DNA of 64,000 nucleotides from Ignavibacteriota bacterium (GCA_019637995.1 JAHBUQ010000002.1:449428-513427); one strand, 5' to 3'. Shown: positions 1-10,800, counted from the stretch's first letter. Numbers and translations are program-made. Notes: a model not told the origin generated them from the letters alone.

Positions 1-1
1 A

Positions 2-520
2 ATTCAACTCAATAAGACAAATCCGTACCATCTGACAGCTGTTATTGCAAAACTCGAAGAATCGGGAGCCGAAATTGATGTGAATTCTGATACAATAACT
101 CTCGAAATGAACGAAAAACCGATTCCAACAGATATAATTACTGCGGTTTATCCGGGAATACCTACTGATATTCAAGCTCAATGGACGGCTTATATGCTCG
201 CCGCTGAGGGTAATACAAAAGTTACCGACAATATCTACAAAGACCGATTTAAGCATGTCCCTGAACTGGTCAGACTAAATGCAGATATTGATATAATTGA
301 CAATGCGGCTATAGTAAAAGGCGGGCAAATACTGAAAGGTGCCCAGGTAATGTCATCTGATTTGCGCGGAAGTGCATGCCTTGTCCTTGCAGCTCTAATC
401 GCTGAAGGAACAACTGAATTATTCCGCATTTACCATTTAGACCGTGGATATGAAGACCTCGAAAAGAAATTAAACTCACTCGGTGCGAATATTAGAAGAG
501 AAAAAACCGACATAGTTTAG
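2..520 (+). CDS. murA: UDP-N-acetylglucosamine 1-carboxyvinyltransferase, C-terminal part (partial at window edge)
   Basis: Catalyses the first committed step of peptidoglycan synthesis, transfer of enolpyruvate from PEP to UDP-GlcNAc, in the cytoplasm. The open frame runs in from the left edge, so only about the last 172 residues are present; the first internal Met (position 80) is not the real start. The visible part carries the family's C-terminal landmarks: YPGIPTDIQAQ, the NRF-like KDRFKHVPEL segment, MSSDLRGSACLVLAAL and the IYHLDRGYEDLEKKL motif near the end. The PEP-binding loop with the active-site Cys lies upstream of the window. It converges on nuoB, with a strong hairpin between them. 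Confidence 0.95.
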   Translation: MQLNKTNPYHLTAVIAKLEESGAEIDVNSDTITLEMNEKPIPTDIITAVYPGIPTDIQAQWTAYMLAAEGNTKVTDNIYKDRFKHVPELVRLNADIDIIDNAAIVKGGQILKGAQVMSSDLRGSACLVLAALIAEGTTELFRIYHLDRGYEDLEKKLNSLGANIRREKTDIV

Positions 521-533
521 AATGTTTGTAATA

Positions 534-638
534 TTATTTATTGCTCGACATACTATTATTAAGAGCATTTTCAGCTTTAGTATATTTGTCTTGTTGAATT
601 AAAGCAAGTACAAGAGTTGTTTCTGATTTATAAAATTG
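534..638 (-). pseudogene. possible relict of a TPR-protein C-terminus
   Basis: On the minus strand a 34-codon open stretch ends in TAA at 534-536 and reads like the last helix pair of a tetratricopeptide repeat (SETTLVLALIQQDKYTKAEN, then ALNN). It is preceded directly by an in-frame TGA, and I could not extend it upstream in any frame. The spacing of E, L, A and A matches TPR consensus helices, which is why I record it, but a chance resemblance is possible. It lies in the gap between murA and nuoB. Confidence 0.25.
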
Positions 639-757
639 TCAGAAATGGATTTTATGCTATAATTGAAAACAGTTCAGCTTAGTCAAATATGATAGATATG
701 GAAGAAGTAATTACCTTTTTAACGGAGTTCATATTTCAAAAGCATTTTAAATGAAAA

Positions 758-791
758 CAAAAAAGCCGGAACAAATAGCTCCGGCTTTTTA
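758..791. terminator. bidirectional intrinsic terminator between murA and nuoB
   Basis: Perfect 11-bp inverted repeat AAAAAGCCGGA (760-770) / TCCGGCTTTTT (780-790) with a 9-nt loop. The A-rich left arm and T-rich right arm give a U-tract in both directions, fitting the convergent genes on either side. Confidence 0.9.
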
Positions 792-795
792 AGAA

Positions 796-1371
796 TTATT
801 TGGATATAGCCTCTTTATTGAGAGGGTCGAAGAACAAACTTCCGTCATATTTATGCTGAACCGGCATTCGTGATACGTCTTTACCTAAATTGTACAGGTC
901 AGGCTTATGGTCTTTTTTAATTTTTTCCTGAATTGACATTAATGCCTGAATTACAGCTTCAGGTCTTGGCGGACATCCTGATACATAAGCATCAACCGGC
1001 AGAAATTGGTCAATTCCCTGAACAACTGAATAGCTACGAAACATACCACCTGTTGAAGCACAAACACCCATTGAAATCACCCATTTAGGGTCCGGCATCT
1101 GGTCGTAAATTTTTCGTACGACATGTGCCATTTTGAAAGTTACTGTTCCGGCAACAAGTAATATATCGGACTGGCGAGGAGTCATTCTGAATACCTCTGA
1201 ACCGAATCTTGCAACGTCAAATCTTGCTGCAGCAAAAGCCATCATCTCAATACCGCAACATGATATACCCAATGGCATAGGCCACGCTGAATTTGCTTGT
1301 GCCCATTTAACTACTGCTTCAACTGATGTTGTTATAAATCCTTCTTTTGCCAATGTATTTTCTAATCCCAT
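796..1371 (-). CDS. nuoB: NADH-quinone oxidoreductase subunit B
   Basis: Peripheral-arm subunit of respiratory complex I that carries the terminal iron-sulfur cluster N2, which hands electrons to quinone. All four cluster ligands are visible: the tandem Cys38-Cys39 in GISCCGIEM, Cys104 in MGVCASTGG and Cys133 in [10 protein letters not shown]. At 191 residues it is a normal-length NuoB. Its start overlaps the end of nuoA by 10 bp, so the two are translationally coupled. No further nuo gene follows: the reading ends at a strong terminator, so nuoC-N must lie elsewhere. Confidence 0.97.
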   Translation of the reverse strand: MGLENTLAKEGFITTSVEAVVKWAQANSAWPMPLGISCCGIEMMAFAAARFDVARFGSEVFRMTPRQSDILLVAGTVTFKMAHVVRKIYDQMPDPKWVISMGVCASTGGMFRSYSVVQGIDQFLPVDAYVSGCPPRPEAVIQALMSIQEKIKKDHKPDLYNLGKDVSRMPVQHKYDGSLFFDPLNKEAISK

Positions 1372-1718
1372 TCGAATCCTCCTTTCTTAAATTCGTAGAT
1401 ATAACCTACGAATAATATAACTATAAATGCAAACATCGCCCAAAAAGCCGTCATTCCCAATTCACCAAGTTGAACAGCCCAAGGATACATAAACACAACC
1501 TCTATATCGAATACTATAAAACTCATAGCTACCATATAGAATTTTATAGAGAATCTGTCGCGGGCAGTACCACGAGGTACCATACCGCTCTCATAAGTTG
1601 TCCGCTTACCTTCCGTTGTGCGTCTGGCACCAAGCCACTCCGAAAGCAGCATAAAAGCAAGCCCTACCGTAAATCCAACTACAAGCATTACTATCAAAGG
1701 TAAATAAGTTTCAATCAT
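1362..1718 (-). CDS. nuoA: NADH-quinone oxidoreductase subunit A
   Basis: Small membrane subunit of complex I next to the quinone site. The 118 residues show the three hydrophobic segments of the family (about 6-28, 61-83, 88-110) and the typical loop around [19 protein letters not shown], followed by [15 protein letters not shown], where the conserved acidic residues of NuoA sit. ATG at 1718 has an AGG-containing ribosome site upstream and a Bacteroidota-type promoter at 1760-1791. First gene of a two-gene nuoA-nuoB unit. Confidence 0.96.
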   Translation of the reverse strand: MIETYLPLIVMLVVGFTVGLAFMLLSEWLGARRTTEGKRTTYESGMVPRGTARDRFSIKFYMVAMSFIVFDIEVVFMYPWAVQLGELGMTAFWAMFAFIVILFVGYIYEFKKGGFEWD

Positions 1719-1759
1719 ATTTCAAACCTGTTTTTTAAATTTTGCATTTTGTCGAACTT

Positions 1760-1791
1760 CAAATTTATTTGTTTTTTATGATATATGCAAT
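1760..1791 (-). promoter_or_regulatory. predicted Bacteroidota-type promoter of nuoAB
   Basis: Read on the minus strand: ATTG (-33 element, 1791-1788), 20 nt, then TAAATTTG (-7 element, 1767-1760), matching TTG-N19-21-TAnnTTTG. It would give a leader of roughly 35 nt before the nuoA start. Confidence 0.5.
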
Positions 1792-1849
1792 AAAAAATAT
1801 TAAAATTAATAATTTCAATTGAAGATTAGACAATTATTTTCATATTATA

Positions 1850-4651
1850 TTATATTGATTTAATCTTTTTTACAAGTTCTTCGAAAAGCGGAAGTATTTC
1901 AATCAGACTTTCAATATCTATATTGTCAATGGCACTAATCAGATAATTGGAGTATTCTTTAAAGAAATGTATATTCGTTTTTTCAGAGAACTCAATTATA
2001 TGCTTACCGAAATCTTTGATTTTATCAATTATGAGAGTATTATTTACATCATCCCATTCTTTCATAAGTATTTTAGTAAGATAAAGATAAGAGTTTTTTT
2101 CTACTTTAGTTTCAGGTATATTAACAAGATTTTGTTTGAATTTTAAAAATGAAAGATAAAAAGGCTCTGATTCGATAATATTTTCAACAGGAACAATAAT
2201 TCTAGAAATCTCTCCAATCAATATATTTTTTGTAAACGGCTTTCTAATATATCCTGTTATCATCAGACGTGTAGTAATCGGGAATGATTCTATCGAAGAA
2301 GCAGTCATTGCAATAATCGGTATATCCTTGGTTGCAGGATTTTCGCTCAGTAGTTTGCTCAGCTCAAAGCCATCTGTTTTCGGAAGTTGCATATCAAGTA
2401 GTATAATGTCAGGCAGTGTTTCGATTGCTTTGTTTATTGCTTTTTCGGCATCACTGATGGATAATATCTCTAAACCTGAATTCTTCAGAAATCCCTTAAC
2501 AATTTCAATATTATCATAATTATCATCAATCACCAATACTTTTTGATTATTAAAGGTAATACCGATAGCGTTTTCAGATTTTGTTTTGCTCTTCACAACA
2601 CTTGAGTCGGAAATTTCGACATTTTTAATAATGAAGCTGAAGCGTGTACCTTTACCAAGCTCGCTTTCTACTTCTATTGAGCCGTTCATCATTTCGACCA
2701 GTCGTTTGGTTATTGGAAGCCCAAGTCCGGTACCGCCGTATTTACGTGCATTTTGTCCTTCAGTCTGCATAAATGGTTCAAATATTCTTTGAATTTGTGA
2801 TTCAGGAATTCCAATACCGCTATCAACAACATTTACTTGTAAATCTCCGGAAATTTCGTTGTTCTTATTAAAATTGACTTCAATTGTAATGCTGCCTTTT
2901 TCAGTAAATTTTACGGCATTACCCATCAAATTAAATAAAATCTGTCTTAATCTTATCTCGTCCAATGCAAGTCCGAGCGGAGTATTTTCGGAAATTCTGG
3001 TTTCAACTTTTAAATTCTTTTCAGTAATTTTAATTATGAATATTTTTATGACTTCTTCACAAAGCTCAGATAAATCCACCGGTTCAGTTTTGATTATCAT
3101 TTTTCCTGCTTCAATTTTCGAGAGGTCGAGTATATCATTAATGAGATTTAGTAGATTAACACCTGCAACCGAAATACCATCAAGATAGTATTCATACTTG
3201 TCAGAATCGAATTTTTTATTTTTTAATAATTCTGAAAAACCTAAAATTGCATTAAGTGGAGTTCGAATTTCATGGCTCATATTTGCAAGGAATTCGCTTT
3301 TTGATTTATTTGCAATTTCGGCAATATTAATTGCTTTTCTTAAATTATCTTCAACTTTCTTCATTTCGCTGACATCAATGACGAAAGTTACTTTTTTGGG
3401 TTTATTGTCAATACCGATTATACGTGCTGCATCAGCAAGAATACTGATTTTATCCCCGTACTTATCTACTACATCCCATTCTCCGCGAATTTCGACATGT
3501 TCGCCTTCGTATATAAATCTATCGTGCAGTTCTTTGAAAAATGAACGAACTTCATCATTTACAACTATAGTAAAATGCTTCCCGAGAAGTTCATCAGGCA
3601 TATATTTATAAATTTTACAATACGCGGGATTTACATATTCGTATAGTCCCTCATCATCTGTAATGCACATACCAATTGGAGTTTTTTCGATGATGCTTCT
3701 GAATCGCCTCTCACTTTCCTGTAGACTTTCGCTTGTTCTTGTTTCGCTTGTAATATCTTCAAGTGTAATGATATAGCCACTGTTGATATTTGTAGCATCA
3801 ATTAATTTATCGGACTTGAAATTGATAGTCAGTACTTCATCAAACTTGGTTTTTATTTGAAGCCCCTGTAGCTTACCTTTATTTATAATATCCTCAAACA
3901 GAACTTTTTCTTCAAAATTAAATTTTAACACTTCATAAATATATTTTCTGAGGACTTCTTCTTCAGTATAACCGATTATAGTTTCAGCTTTAGGATTCCA
4001 AGATTTTATTCTTAGCTTTTCGTCAAGAGTTATCAGAGCAACAGGAACATGCCTGTAAATGAGTTCGAGGCGATTTTTTTCTGAGAATAATTCCAGTTCG
4101 GTATTTTTTTGCTTGCTGATGTCAGTTATTGAAATACTTATAATCTCATCTGAAGAAGTGTTCTTGTTTCTTACACCGTCCATTTGACAATAAAATTCAC
4201 TTCCATTAGAATTTTTTATCATTATTTCGACAGATTGCCTCAAGTTTTTTTCAAGTAAATCATTATAAAATATGTAGAAGTCATCCTGAGATTTTTTTGA
4301 AATATAATCGGTTATACTTTTACCTGTTGCTTTGGGTTTATCTGTTGCAAATATCTGACATCCTGTTTGATTTATTCTCAAAATCTTTTTATTCTCATCC
4401 AGAGTAATATAACCAATTGGAGCAAAGTCATATAACTCAATATATTTATCACTTGAGAACTGCAAATTATCACGTGTATTAGTGAGTTCTTCATGCTGTA
4501 ATTCGAGCTCAATCTGATACACTTCAAGATCGTGCAGGAGTTTGCTCAGGTCATAATTTTTATAATCATCAGGATCGGACTTCTTTGCAGTCATAAGCTT
4601 TTCAGCTTTTTCCCTTATTTCGTCGAATATATTTATTTTACTTTTTTTCAT
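1850..4651 (-). CDS. PAS-domain hybrid sensor histidine kinase with receiver domain
   Basis: Signal-transduction kinase, apparently cytoplasmic: no membrane segment is visible. Order: helical N-terminus, three PAS-like domains (about 65-180, 190-305, 312-435), HisKA with phospho-acceptor His460 in FLANMSHEIRTPLNAILGFS, HATPase with N-box (LMGNAVKF, 575-582), G1 DSGIGIP (610-616) and G2 GGTGLGL (639-645), then a receiver domain with acidic pair Asp709/710, phospho-acceptor Asp753 in LLDMQLP and Lys804. The last roughly 110 residues are helical and look like an HPt-type bundle, but I see no HxxKG phospho-site. It starts 11 bp after the CheB-CheR gene, so they form one operon. The ligand is unknown; the output is presumably another receiver elsewhere. 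Confidence 0.92.
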   Translation of the reverse strand: MKKSKINIFDEIREKAEKLMTAKKSDPDDYKNYDLSKLLHDLEVYQIELELQHEELTNTRDNLQFSSDKYIELYDFAPIGYITLDENKKILRINQTGCQIFATDKPKATGKSITDYISKKSQDDFYIFYNDLLEKNLRQSVEIMIKNSNGSEFYCQMDGVRNKNTSSDEIISISITDISKQKNTELELFSEKNRLELIYRHVPVALITLDEKLRIKSWNPKAETIIGYTEEEVLRKYIYEVLKFNFEEKVLFEDIINKGKLQGLQIKTKFDEVLTINFKSDKLIDATNINSGYIITLEDITSETRTSESLQESERRFRSIIEKTPIGMCITDDEGLYEYVNPAYCKIYKYMPDELLGKHFTIVVNDEVRSFFKELHDRFIYEGEHVEIRGEWDVVDKYGDKISILADAARIIGIDNKPKKVTFVIDVSEMKKVEDNLRKAINIAEIANKSKSEFLANMSHEIRTPLNAILGFSELLKNKKFDSDKYEYYLDGISVAGVNLLNLINDILDLSKIEAGKMIIKTEPVDLSELCEEVIKIFIIKITEKNLKVETRISENTPLGLALDEIRLRQILFNLMGNAVKFTEKGSITIEVNFNKNNEISGDLQVNVVDSGIGIPESQIQRIFEPFMQTEGQNARKYGGTGLGLPITKRLVEMMNGSIEVESELGKGTRFSFIIKNVEISDSSVVKSKTKSENAIGITFNNQKVLVIDDNYDNIEIVKGFLKNSGLEILSISDAEKAINKAIETLPDIILLDMQLPKTDGFELSKLLSENPATKDIPIIAMTASSIESFPITTRLMITGYIRKPFTKNILIGEISRIIVPVENIIESEPFYLSFLKFKQNLVNIPETKVEKNSYLYLTKILMKEWDDVNNTLIIDKIKDFGKHIIEFSEKTNIHFFKEYSNYLISAIDNIDIESLIEILPLFEELVKKIKSI

Positions 4652-4662
4652 CAGTTACCAAA

Positions 4663-7611
4663 TCAGTACTCTACAAATGAAATTAAAACGGCTTCAATAT
4701 TGTTATTTATGTCAAACATTGGCGAGGCATTAACAAGAAGTGATTTTACTACATCATTTTTGAATTTCATTTTAAGTAGTTTGTTATTGATAACAGCGTT
4801 ATTTTTCATAACGTAATTAAAAGGAAAATCTTCTTCTTTCATTCTTGATCCATCTTCATAACATACAACGAATTTGGGATCGTTGTATTTTTTCCCTTTT
4901 AATTCTGATGGACTCAGTTCAAGAATTTCCACTGCCTTTTTATTTGCATAAGATATTTTGCCGTTGGCATCATGCATTACTTTTGCATTTGGACTATTTT
5001 CCAAAATTCTTGATAAAAATTCATTATCACGTCTGATTTGAAGTTCATAGCTCTTGATTTTATCAATATCTATAAAAGTAATCACAATGCCTTTTATTGC
5101 ATTTTCCACTGTTCGATATGGTAATACTTTTAGCAAAAACCACTTTTCGTCAGTTGATTTTAGCTCGATTTCAAATGGATTCAGAGTTTTTAAAACCAGA
5201 TTAATCTGATTAATAAATTCGTTATATACGAAGTTATAAGAGATATGGCTTATAGGTCTTCCTATATCATCTTCAATCAAATTTACAAAGTATTTGGTAG
5301 CAGGCGTAAATTTACGTATTTTTAGCTTAAGGTCTAAGAAAATAGTACCTATATTTGTTACATTAAACCAGTTATTTATGTCATTATTGAGTTCAGTAAG
5401 TTCCTCAATTTTATTCTGATACTCAGAATTTACCGTATAAAGCTCTTCATTTACCGATTGCAGTTCTTCATTTGTGCTTTGTAGCTCTTCATTGGAAGCA
5501 ATAAGCTCTTCGTTAGTTGCCTGAAGCTCTTCGTTGCTTGTTTCAAGCTCTTCAATTGTTGCCTGAAGGTTCTCTTTAGTATATTTCAATTCACCTTCGA
5601 GGTCAAATAGCCTTTGATTAACATTACTACCGATATCAAATAATTCACTGGTAATAAGACTGTTTTCTGCATTGCCTGTTTCTTCGAAAATAATAAGCAT
5701 CATATTATTTTTAGTCTTATCATGCTTGAACATCTTAACGATTAGATTGAGAGATACGGATTTATCATCTCTCATAAAACTTATATCTTTATATACAATT
5801 TCACCCTGTTCCTTAATTGCTCTATGAATTGCTGTACCAAGAGCTACAGACAGCTCCTGAGGAACCATATTCAAAATATTCAAAGAAACCTTTCCCGAAG
5901 GAAGTTTCATGAATTTATTTGCATCTTTGAAAACGTGAATCAGTTCGTATTTCTCGTTAATGATAATAGAAGGTGGAACGAAATCATTAAATAATTCTTT
6001 ATTGATTGAATCGAGCAAATCTGAGTCCGAATAAATTTTACTTCTCTTATCCTGATGAGCGGGAAACATTTTTATACTCGAATGTGGTAGATGCAAAACA
6101 TCCATTATAGGGTGCAGAATTTTTTCGTTACTTTTGTAAATCTTCCATTTATTGTCAATTACATTGAAGTAGCTGGATAGTTCACCTATTGATTCGCTCG
6201 AACCCAAAAACAGAATACCTCCGTTGCTTAGTGAAAAGCCAAATGAAGATAATACTTTTTTTTGCATAACCGGTTGAAAGTAAATCAACAGATTGCGACA
6301 ACTAACAAGGTCAATTTTTGAAAATGGAGGGTCTTTTATTAAATTATGAGTTGCAAAAATGACCATTTGTCTGATTGAATCAACAACTTTGAATGTCGAG
6401 CCGTTCTTAGTAAAATATTTACGCAGATGATCTTCGCTAATATCTGTTACTATACTTTCGGGATATGTGCCCATACTTGCATATTCGATAGCATCTTTGT
6501 CAATATCTGTAGCGAAAATCTTAATATCATATTCTCTTTCAATCAGGTTCATGTACTCTCTTAATAATATTGCAAGCGTATATGCCTCTTCGCCGGTCGA
6601 GCAACCCGGCACCCAAACCCTGATACTTTCACCAACTACTTTACTTTCAAATAAACGAGGAATTACTTTTTCTTTAACAAGCTCAAATGCTTCTGAGTCT
6701 CTAAAAAACTTAGTAACTCCAATCAGAAGTTCTTTATAAAGGACATTCACCTCAGTAGGTGAATCGCTAACAAGTCTGTAGTAATCCTCAATATCAGGAA
6801 TATGATGAACGCTGCTTCTTCTTTCTATTCTTCTTACAATTGTATTTGGCTTATAGTATGTGAAATCAACACCTGTGCGAGCGCGAATAGCTAATAGTAT
6901 TTTTGAAATCACATCATTTTCTTCAATGTCAATATCAAGTTTTTTGTCTGAAGCTTTAAGAAATGGATGTTCAACATACTTCAAAAGTTGCTCACCCATT
7001 CTATACGGAGGTAGAATATAATCCACAAGACCTGTAGCTATTGCACTTTTTGGCATTCCGTCGAATTTGGCAGTTTCTTCATCCTGCACCATAACCATAC
7101 CACCAGCACCTTTAATTGCTCTTATTCCAAGTGTACCATCGCTTCCTGTACCCGAAAGCACTATGCCGATTGAACGCTCGGCAAGGTCTTCAGCCAGCGA
7201 CCTAAGAAAAATATCTATCGGAAGGTTAAGGCCAAGATTAAGTGATTGGTCTGTCAAATATAACTTACGGTGAAATATTGTGAGATTTTTTTTGGGAGGT
7301 ATTAAGTATATTGAATTTTTCTGTACCTTCATTCCGTCTTCTGCGCGGTAAATCGGTATTGATGTATGCTTACCGAGAAGCTCAACCATCAGGCTTTTAT
7401 AATCAGGTGATAAATGCTGAACCACTACATAACCCAGTCCACTATCCGGTTTAATATTCTTAAAGAATTGCTCTAAAGCTTCAAGACCGCCCGCCGAAGC
7501 ACCTACTCCGGCAATTGGGAAGTTGTCGTCGTTATAGTAATTCTGTTCTGATACATCATTTGTTTTTATATATTTATTACCAAGATCAATTTTCTTACTT
7601 TTTGAAGGCAT
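4663..7611 (-). CDS. CheB-CheR fusion with coiled coil and PAS domains
   Basis: A 982-residue fusion of protein-glutamate methylesterase and methyltransferase modules with a sensory C-terminus. The CheB domain (about 31-215) has the catalytic triad Ser39 in GASAGG, His66 in VQHLSPD and Asp158 in GTGSDGTLG, but no N-terminal receiver. The CheR domain (about 235-495) has the SAM loop VWVPGCSTGEEAYT at 332-345. Next come a PAS-like region (about 540-645), a striking coiled coil of EELxxxN heptads (about 666-748) and two PAS domains (750-860, 868-982). ATG at 7611 follows AGGA. There is no chemoreceptor, CheA or CheW nearby, so methylation of something other than a classical MCP, or a role with the adjoining hybrid kinase, is more likely. 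Families of this design are known; their substrates mostly are not. Confidence 0.93.
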   Translation of the reverse strand: MPSKSKKIDLGNKYIKTNDVSEQNYYNDDNFPIAGVGASAGGLEALEQFFKNIKPDSGLGYVVVQHLSPDYKSLMVELLGKHTSIPIYRAEDGMKVQKNSIYLIPPKKNLTIFHRKLYLTDQSLNLGLNLPIDIFLRSLAEDLAERSIGIVLSGTGSDGTLGIRAIKGAGGMVMVQDEETAKFDGMPKSAIATGLVDYILPPYRMGEQLLKYVEHPFLKASDKKLDIDIEENDVISKILLAIRARTGVDFTYYKPNTIVRRIERRSSVHHIPDIEDYYRLVSDSPTEVNVLYKELLIGVTKFFRDSEAFELVKEKVIPRLFESKVVGESIRVWVPGCSTGEEAYTLAILLREYMNLIEREYDIKIFATDIDKDAIEYASMGTYPESIVTDISEDHLRKYFTKNGSTFKVVDSIRQMVIFATHNLIKDPPFSKIDLVSCRNLLIYFQPVMQKKVLSSFGFSLSNGGILFLGSSESIGELSSYFNVIDNKWKIYKSNEKILHPIMDVLHLPHSSIKMFPAHQDKRSKIYSDSDLLDSINKELFNDFVPPSIIINEKYELIHVFKDANKFMKLPSGKVSLNILNMVPQELSVALGTAIHRAIKEQGEIVYKDISFMRDDKSVSLNLIVKMFKHDKTKNNMMLIIFEETGNAENSLITSELFDIGSNVNQRLFDLEGELKYTKENLQATIEELETSNEELQATNEELIASNEELQSTNEELQSVNEELYTVNSEYQNKIEELTELNNDINNWFNVTNIGTIFLDLKLKIRKFTPATKYFVNLIEDDIGRPISHISYNFVYNEFINQINLVLKTLNPFEIELKSTDEKWFLLKVLPYRTVENAIKGIVITFIDIDKIKSYELQIRRDNEFLSRILENSPNAKVMHDANGKISYANKKAVEILELSPSELKGKKYNDPKFVVCYEDGSRMKEEDFPFNYVMKNNAVINNKLLKMKFKNDVVKSLLVNASPMFDINNNIEAVLISFVEY

Positions 7612-7852
7612 AAAAAAGTCCTAATTATTATTTTTATATATTGTTATATTATACTGTACAAAGTTAATAAATTTTGACTAAATAAATAAATTATTTCGTT
7701 ATTTTGTAATCAATTGTGTTTATAGGTATTTAATATTCATTTTTATATTTTACTTTTTGAGACAAGCACCCGGTTTAAATTTTTTCTTATAAATCATACA
7801 TCTATGAAAGTATTAGACTATTGCTTTTTAATTCTTACAGAATACTATCAAT
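7612..7852. other. AT-rich gap upstream of the CheB-CheR gene
   Basis: Intergenic. The only candidate signal is CAAAGTTA at 7659-7666, a perfect TAnnTTTG when read on the minus strand, but no TTG lies 19-21 nt further upstream, so it is a weak promoter call. The unique sequence ends at about 7852, where the long repeat shared with 54284-57629 begins. Confidence 0.5.
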
Positions 7853-10800
7853 TCAAACCCACCAACGCAAGACGCTCTGCCGGAATAAATCCAACAGAGC
7901 GTCTGCCTATTAGTCGTCTCAGCACCTGAATTAATCAGGTCTAAGCATTTGGGTTATTTTACTACGTTGACGTTGCTTATAAGCATTACATCACCGCTGC
8001 GCAATACTACCTGATATACACCACTTGCGAGGTCTTTTGCATCTACGTTAAGTATGTGCTGACCGGCTGTCTGCATGCCGCTGTAAAGTCTTGCAACTTC
8101 TTTGCCGCTTGCATCTACAAGTGTGATTTCCACATTTGCTGACTGGCTCATTGTGTATTCGATTGTACTTTCGCTGCGTACAGGATTTGGTCTTGCCTGT
8201 CCGAGTTCGATTACGCCGCTTAAACCGGTTAGTGTTACTGTGCGTTCGTCACTGTATGAGAAACTGCCGTCACGGTCTAATGCTTTCAAACGGTAGATGT
8301 ATGTCTTGCCGTATTCTACGTTGTTATCTACTACAGGTCCGTAGTTTAATGTTACTGAGCTGTTGCCTGCTGCTTCCATTTCTGCTATCTTAGTAAAGAA
8401 GTTGCTACCCTGAGCTGCTTTCTCTACTTCGAAGCGGGATGTATTTAGCTCGCTTGCTGTTGCCCAGCTGATATCTACTCTCTTGCCGGCTGCTTTTGCA
8501 TCGAAGCTTAAGAGTTCTACAGGTACAACTGTACCGTCGTTTCTTTCCATAAAGTCGAAGCTGGCACGAAGTACTGTTTCGATATCTGCAAAGTGACGCC
8601 AGTCTATACCAAGATATACTACGTTTGAAGTAAGTGTTGTAGTTGCAATACCGCCGATTCTTGCTGCATCCGGCCATTCAGGGTTCTGTACGCTGTTGTA
8701 ACGGAATGCCATCTGGCTGATACCGTTTCCGGTATTGACGATGTTCATTAATGCAGGCTGTGGATACATATCTCCGGCTACGCCTGTTGCCATTACTTCC
8801 ATTACTACATCACGTCCTACTGCTATACCTGTTACATTACGACCGCTGTAGTTGCTGCCTGCTCCAAGTGGATTACCTGGATGACGGTATTCTCCACGAA
8901 GGATGTTGGTTACATATACTTCGTCTGCATCGTCTATGTTGACGTTGTTTCTTACCATTTCTTCACTGCCGATAAGAAGGTTTTTCTTCTCTGATACATT
9001 ACCTGCTTCTACGAAGTTTGTGAGATTGAGTTTTTCAAGACGGCTTAATGTCTTGTTGTGACCATCTGACCAAATCATTGAACGATAAATTGTATAGTCT
9101 ACGTTGCGTGGTTCCCAGCCATAACGGTTGAATAAGTCAAAGTCGTAACGTGCTGCTATAAGGTCGATTTCCCAGTTAAGCTGCTTCATACCTTCTTTGA
9201 TTTGTTCGTAGTTTAAGCCATAAGCAAGTTCATCTGCTGTTGGTGTTACGCCCGCTGCAAAGTGCTGCTGGTTGCTGACCAAGAAACGGATACCACTGCG
9301 CTGTATATAGAAACGTGAGATCTTTTCTGTTGCGTTGTTTGAGTTGAACTCATCAGGATCTGTACTTACTACTATACGGTAGCGTGGAGTTACGTTTGCT
9401 TCCATTCCGAGGAACTGTGAAGGTACGGAATAGTTCTGGTTGCGTAAGTCGTTGTATGTTTCAGGTACGAAGTCATTGCCGATACCGTCACCGATATTGA
9501 AGCTGACTTCCAGGTTTTCTGTTGCATCTAAGTCTATTTGACGCTCTACTGGACCAAATGCTAAGGCAAATGTTCCGTTTGGCATTTCGCGATAGATGTT
9601 GACATAAAGTTTCTTGTTGAAGACAGGCATATTACCGCTGTTGCGTACTATGGCTTTTACTTCTACAGGAGCTGTGGTCATTAAGTATTCGGCATCGCTG
9701 AACATACCATCTGTTGCACGGTAAGTACCGGGTTCGGTTATTACAAGCATTTCTGCATCGTGGTTGTAAAGTGCACCATTGAATTCTACTGCACCGATGT
9801 CATATCTGCCACCTGCTACACCACGGATATTACCATAAATGTCATGTGTTACTTCGTCTAATCTTTCACCGCGACGGGTTAGGACTGAACCTTTTGTATT
9901 TGTACGCAAACGGATTTCTTCTGGATAGCTACCCATAAAGTAATGGTCATTGATGAAGTTACCGGTTGAGATTGAGTTAAGTTCGCTCTTGGTTGCCATC
10001 TGCCACTGTGTTAAAGTACGGTATTCGTTACGGGCTCCCGTTTCGATTACGCGGGTCTTGAAGTCTGTGTAGATGTGACGGTATGCTGAGATGTTTGCGT
10101 TACCGAACCAGTATGCGTTACGGTCTGCTACAAGACCGTCTTTTTCAGGATAGTCGCCATGATAGAAGATACCTGAAGCTACTTCATTGCCTGCATTTAC
10201 TGTTGCATCATTTACTGCGATTGCATTATTGAGCAAATGTAATCCGCGTGCTTGCTGTATGCCGATACCTGCTACATTTGAGGCATTATTTATACCATCT
10301 TCTGTGATAAGGATTGTATTGTTGGCAATGGTTGAGCTGCGGATGAAGTAGTCTGCATAGTTTGGTGTAATCATACGGGCTACAGGATCTGCTACTTTTA
10401 GGTTACGCTGTGTCAGCATGTGAATACCCGCACGCATTGTATTTGCGTTCTGTGCGTTGAGTTTCCACATTGCATTGTTCATTACATTGATATTGTCTTC
10501 GACAGGAGGGAATACTCTGAATTCTGTTCCCACCTGATATTTGTTGGCGTTCTGATCTACTAAGATACCATATACTGCCTGGTTACCGCGTACGTTGTGG
10601 ATTGCGTTTCCGTCAATATTGAGGTCATAGTTATTGTAGCCAAGGAAGTTTTGGGTTGCATTACCACCTGCGATAATACCTGCTGCAAATGCTCCGCCGT
10701 CACCTTTGACATCAAAGATTACGTTGTTCTTTACATTTGCTTTTGCTTCGTTACCTACGACTACACCTGCGCCGGATACGTTGTAAATCTTGTTGCCTTC

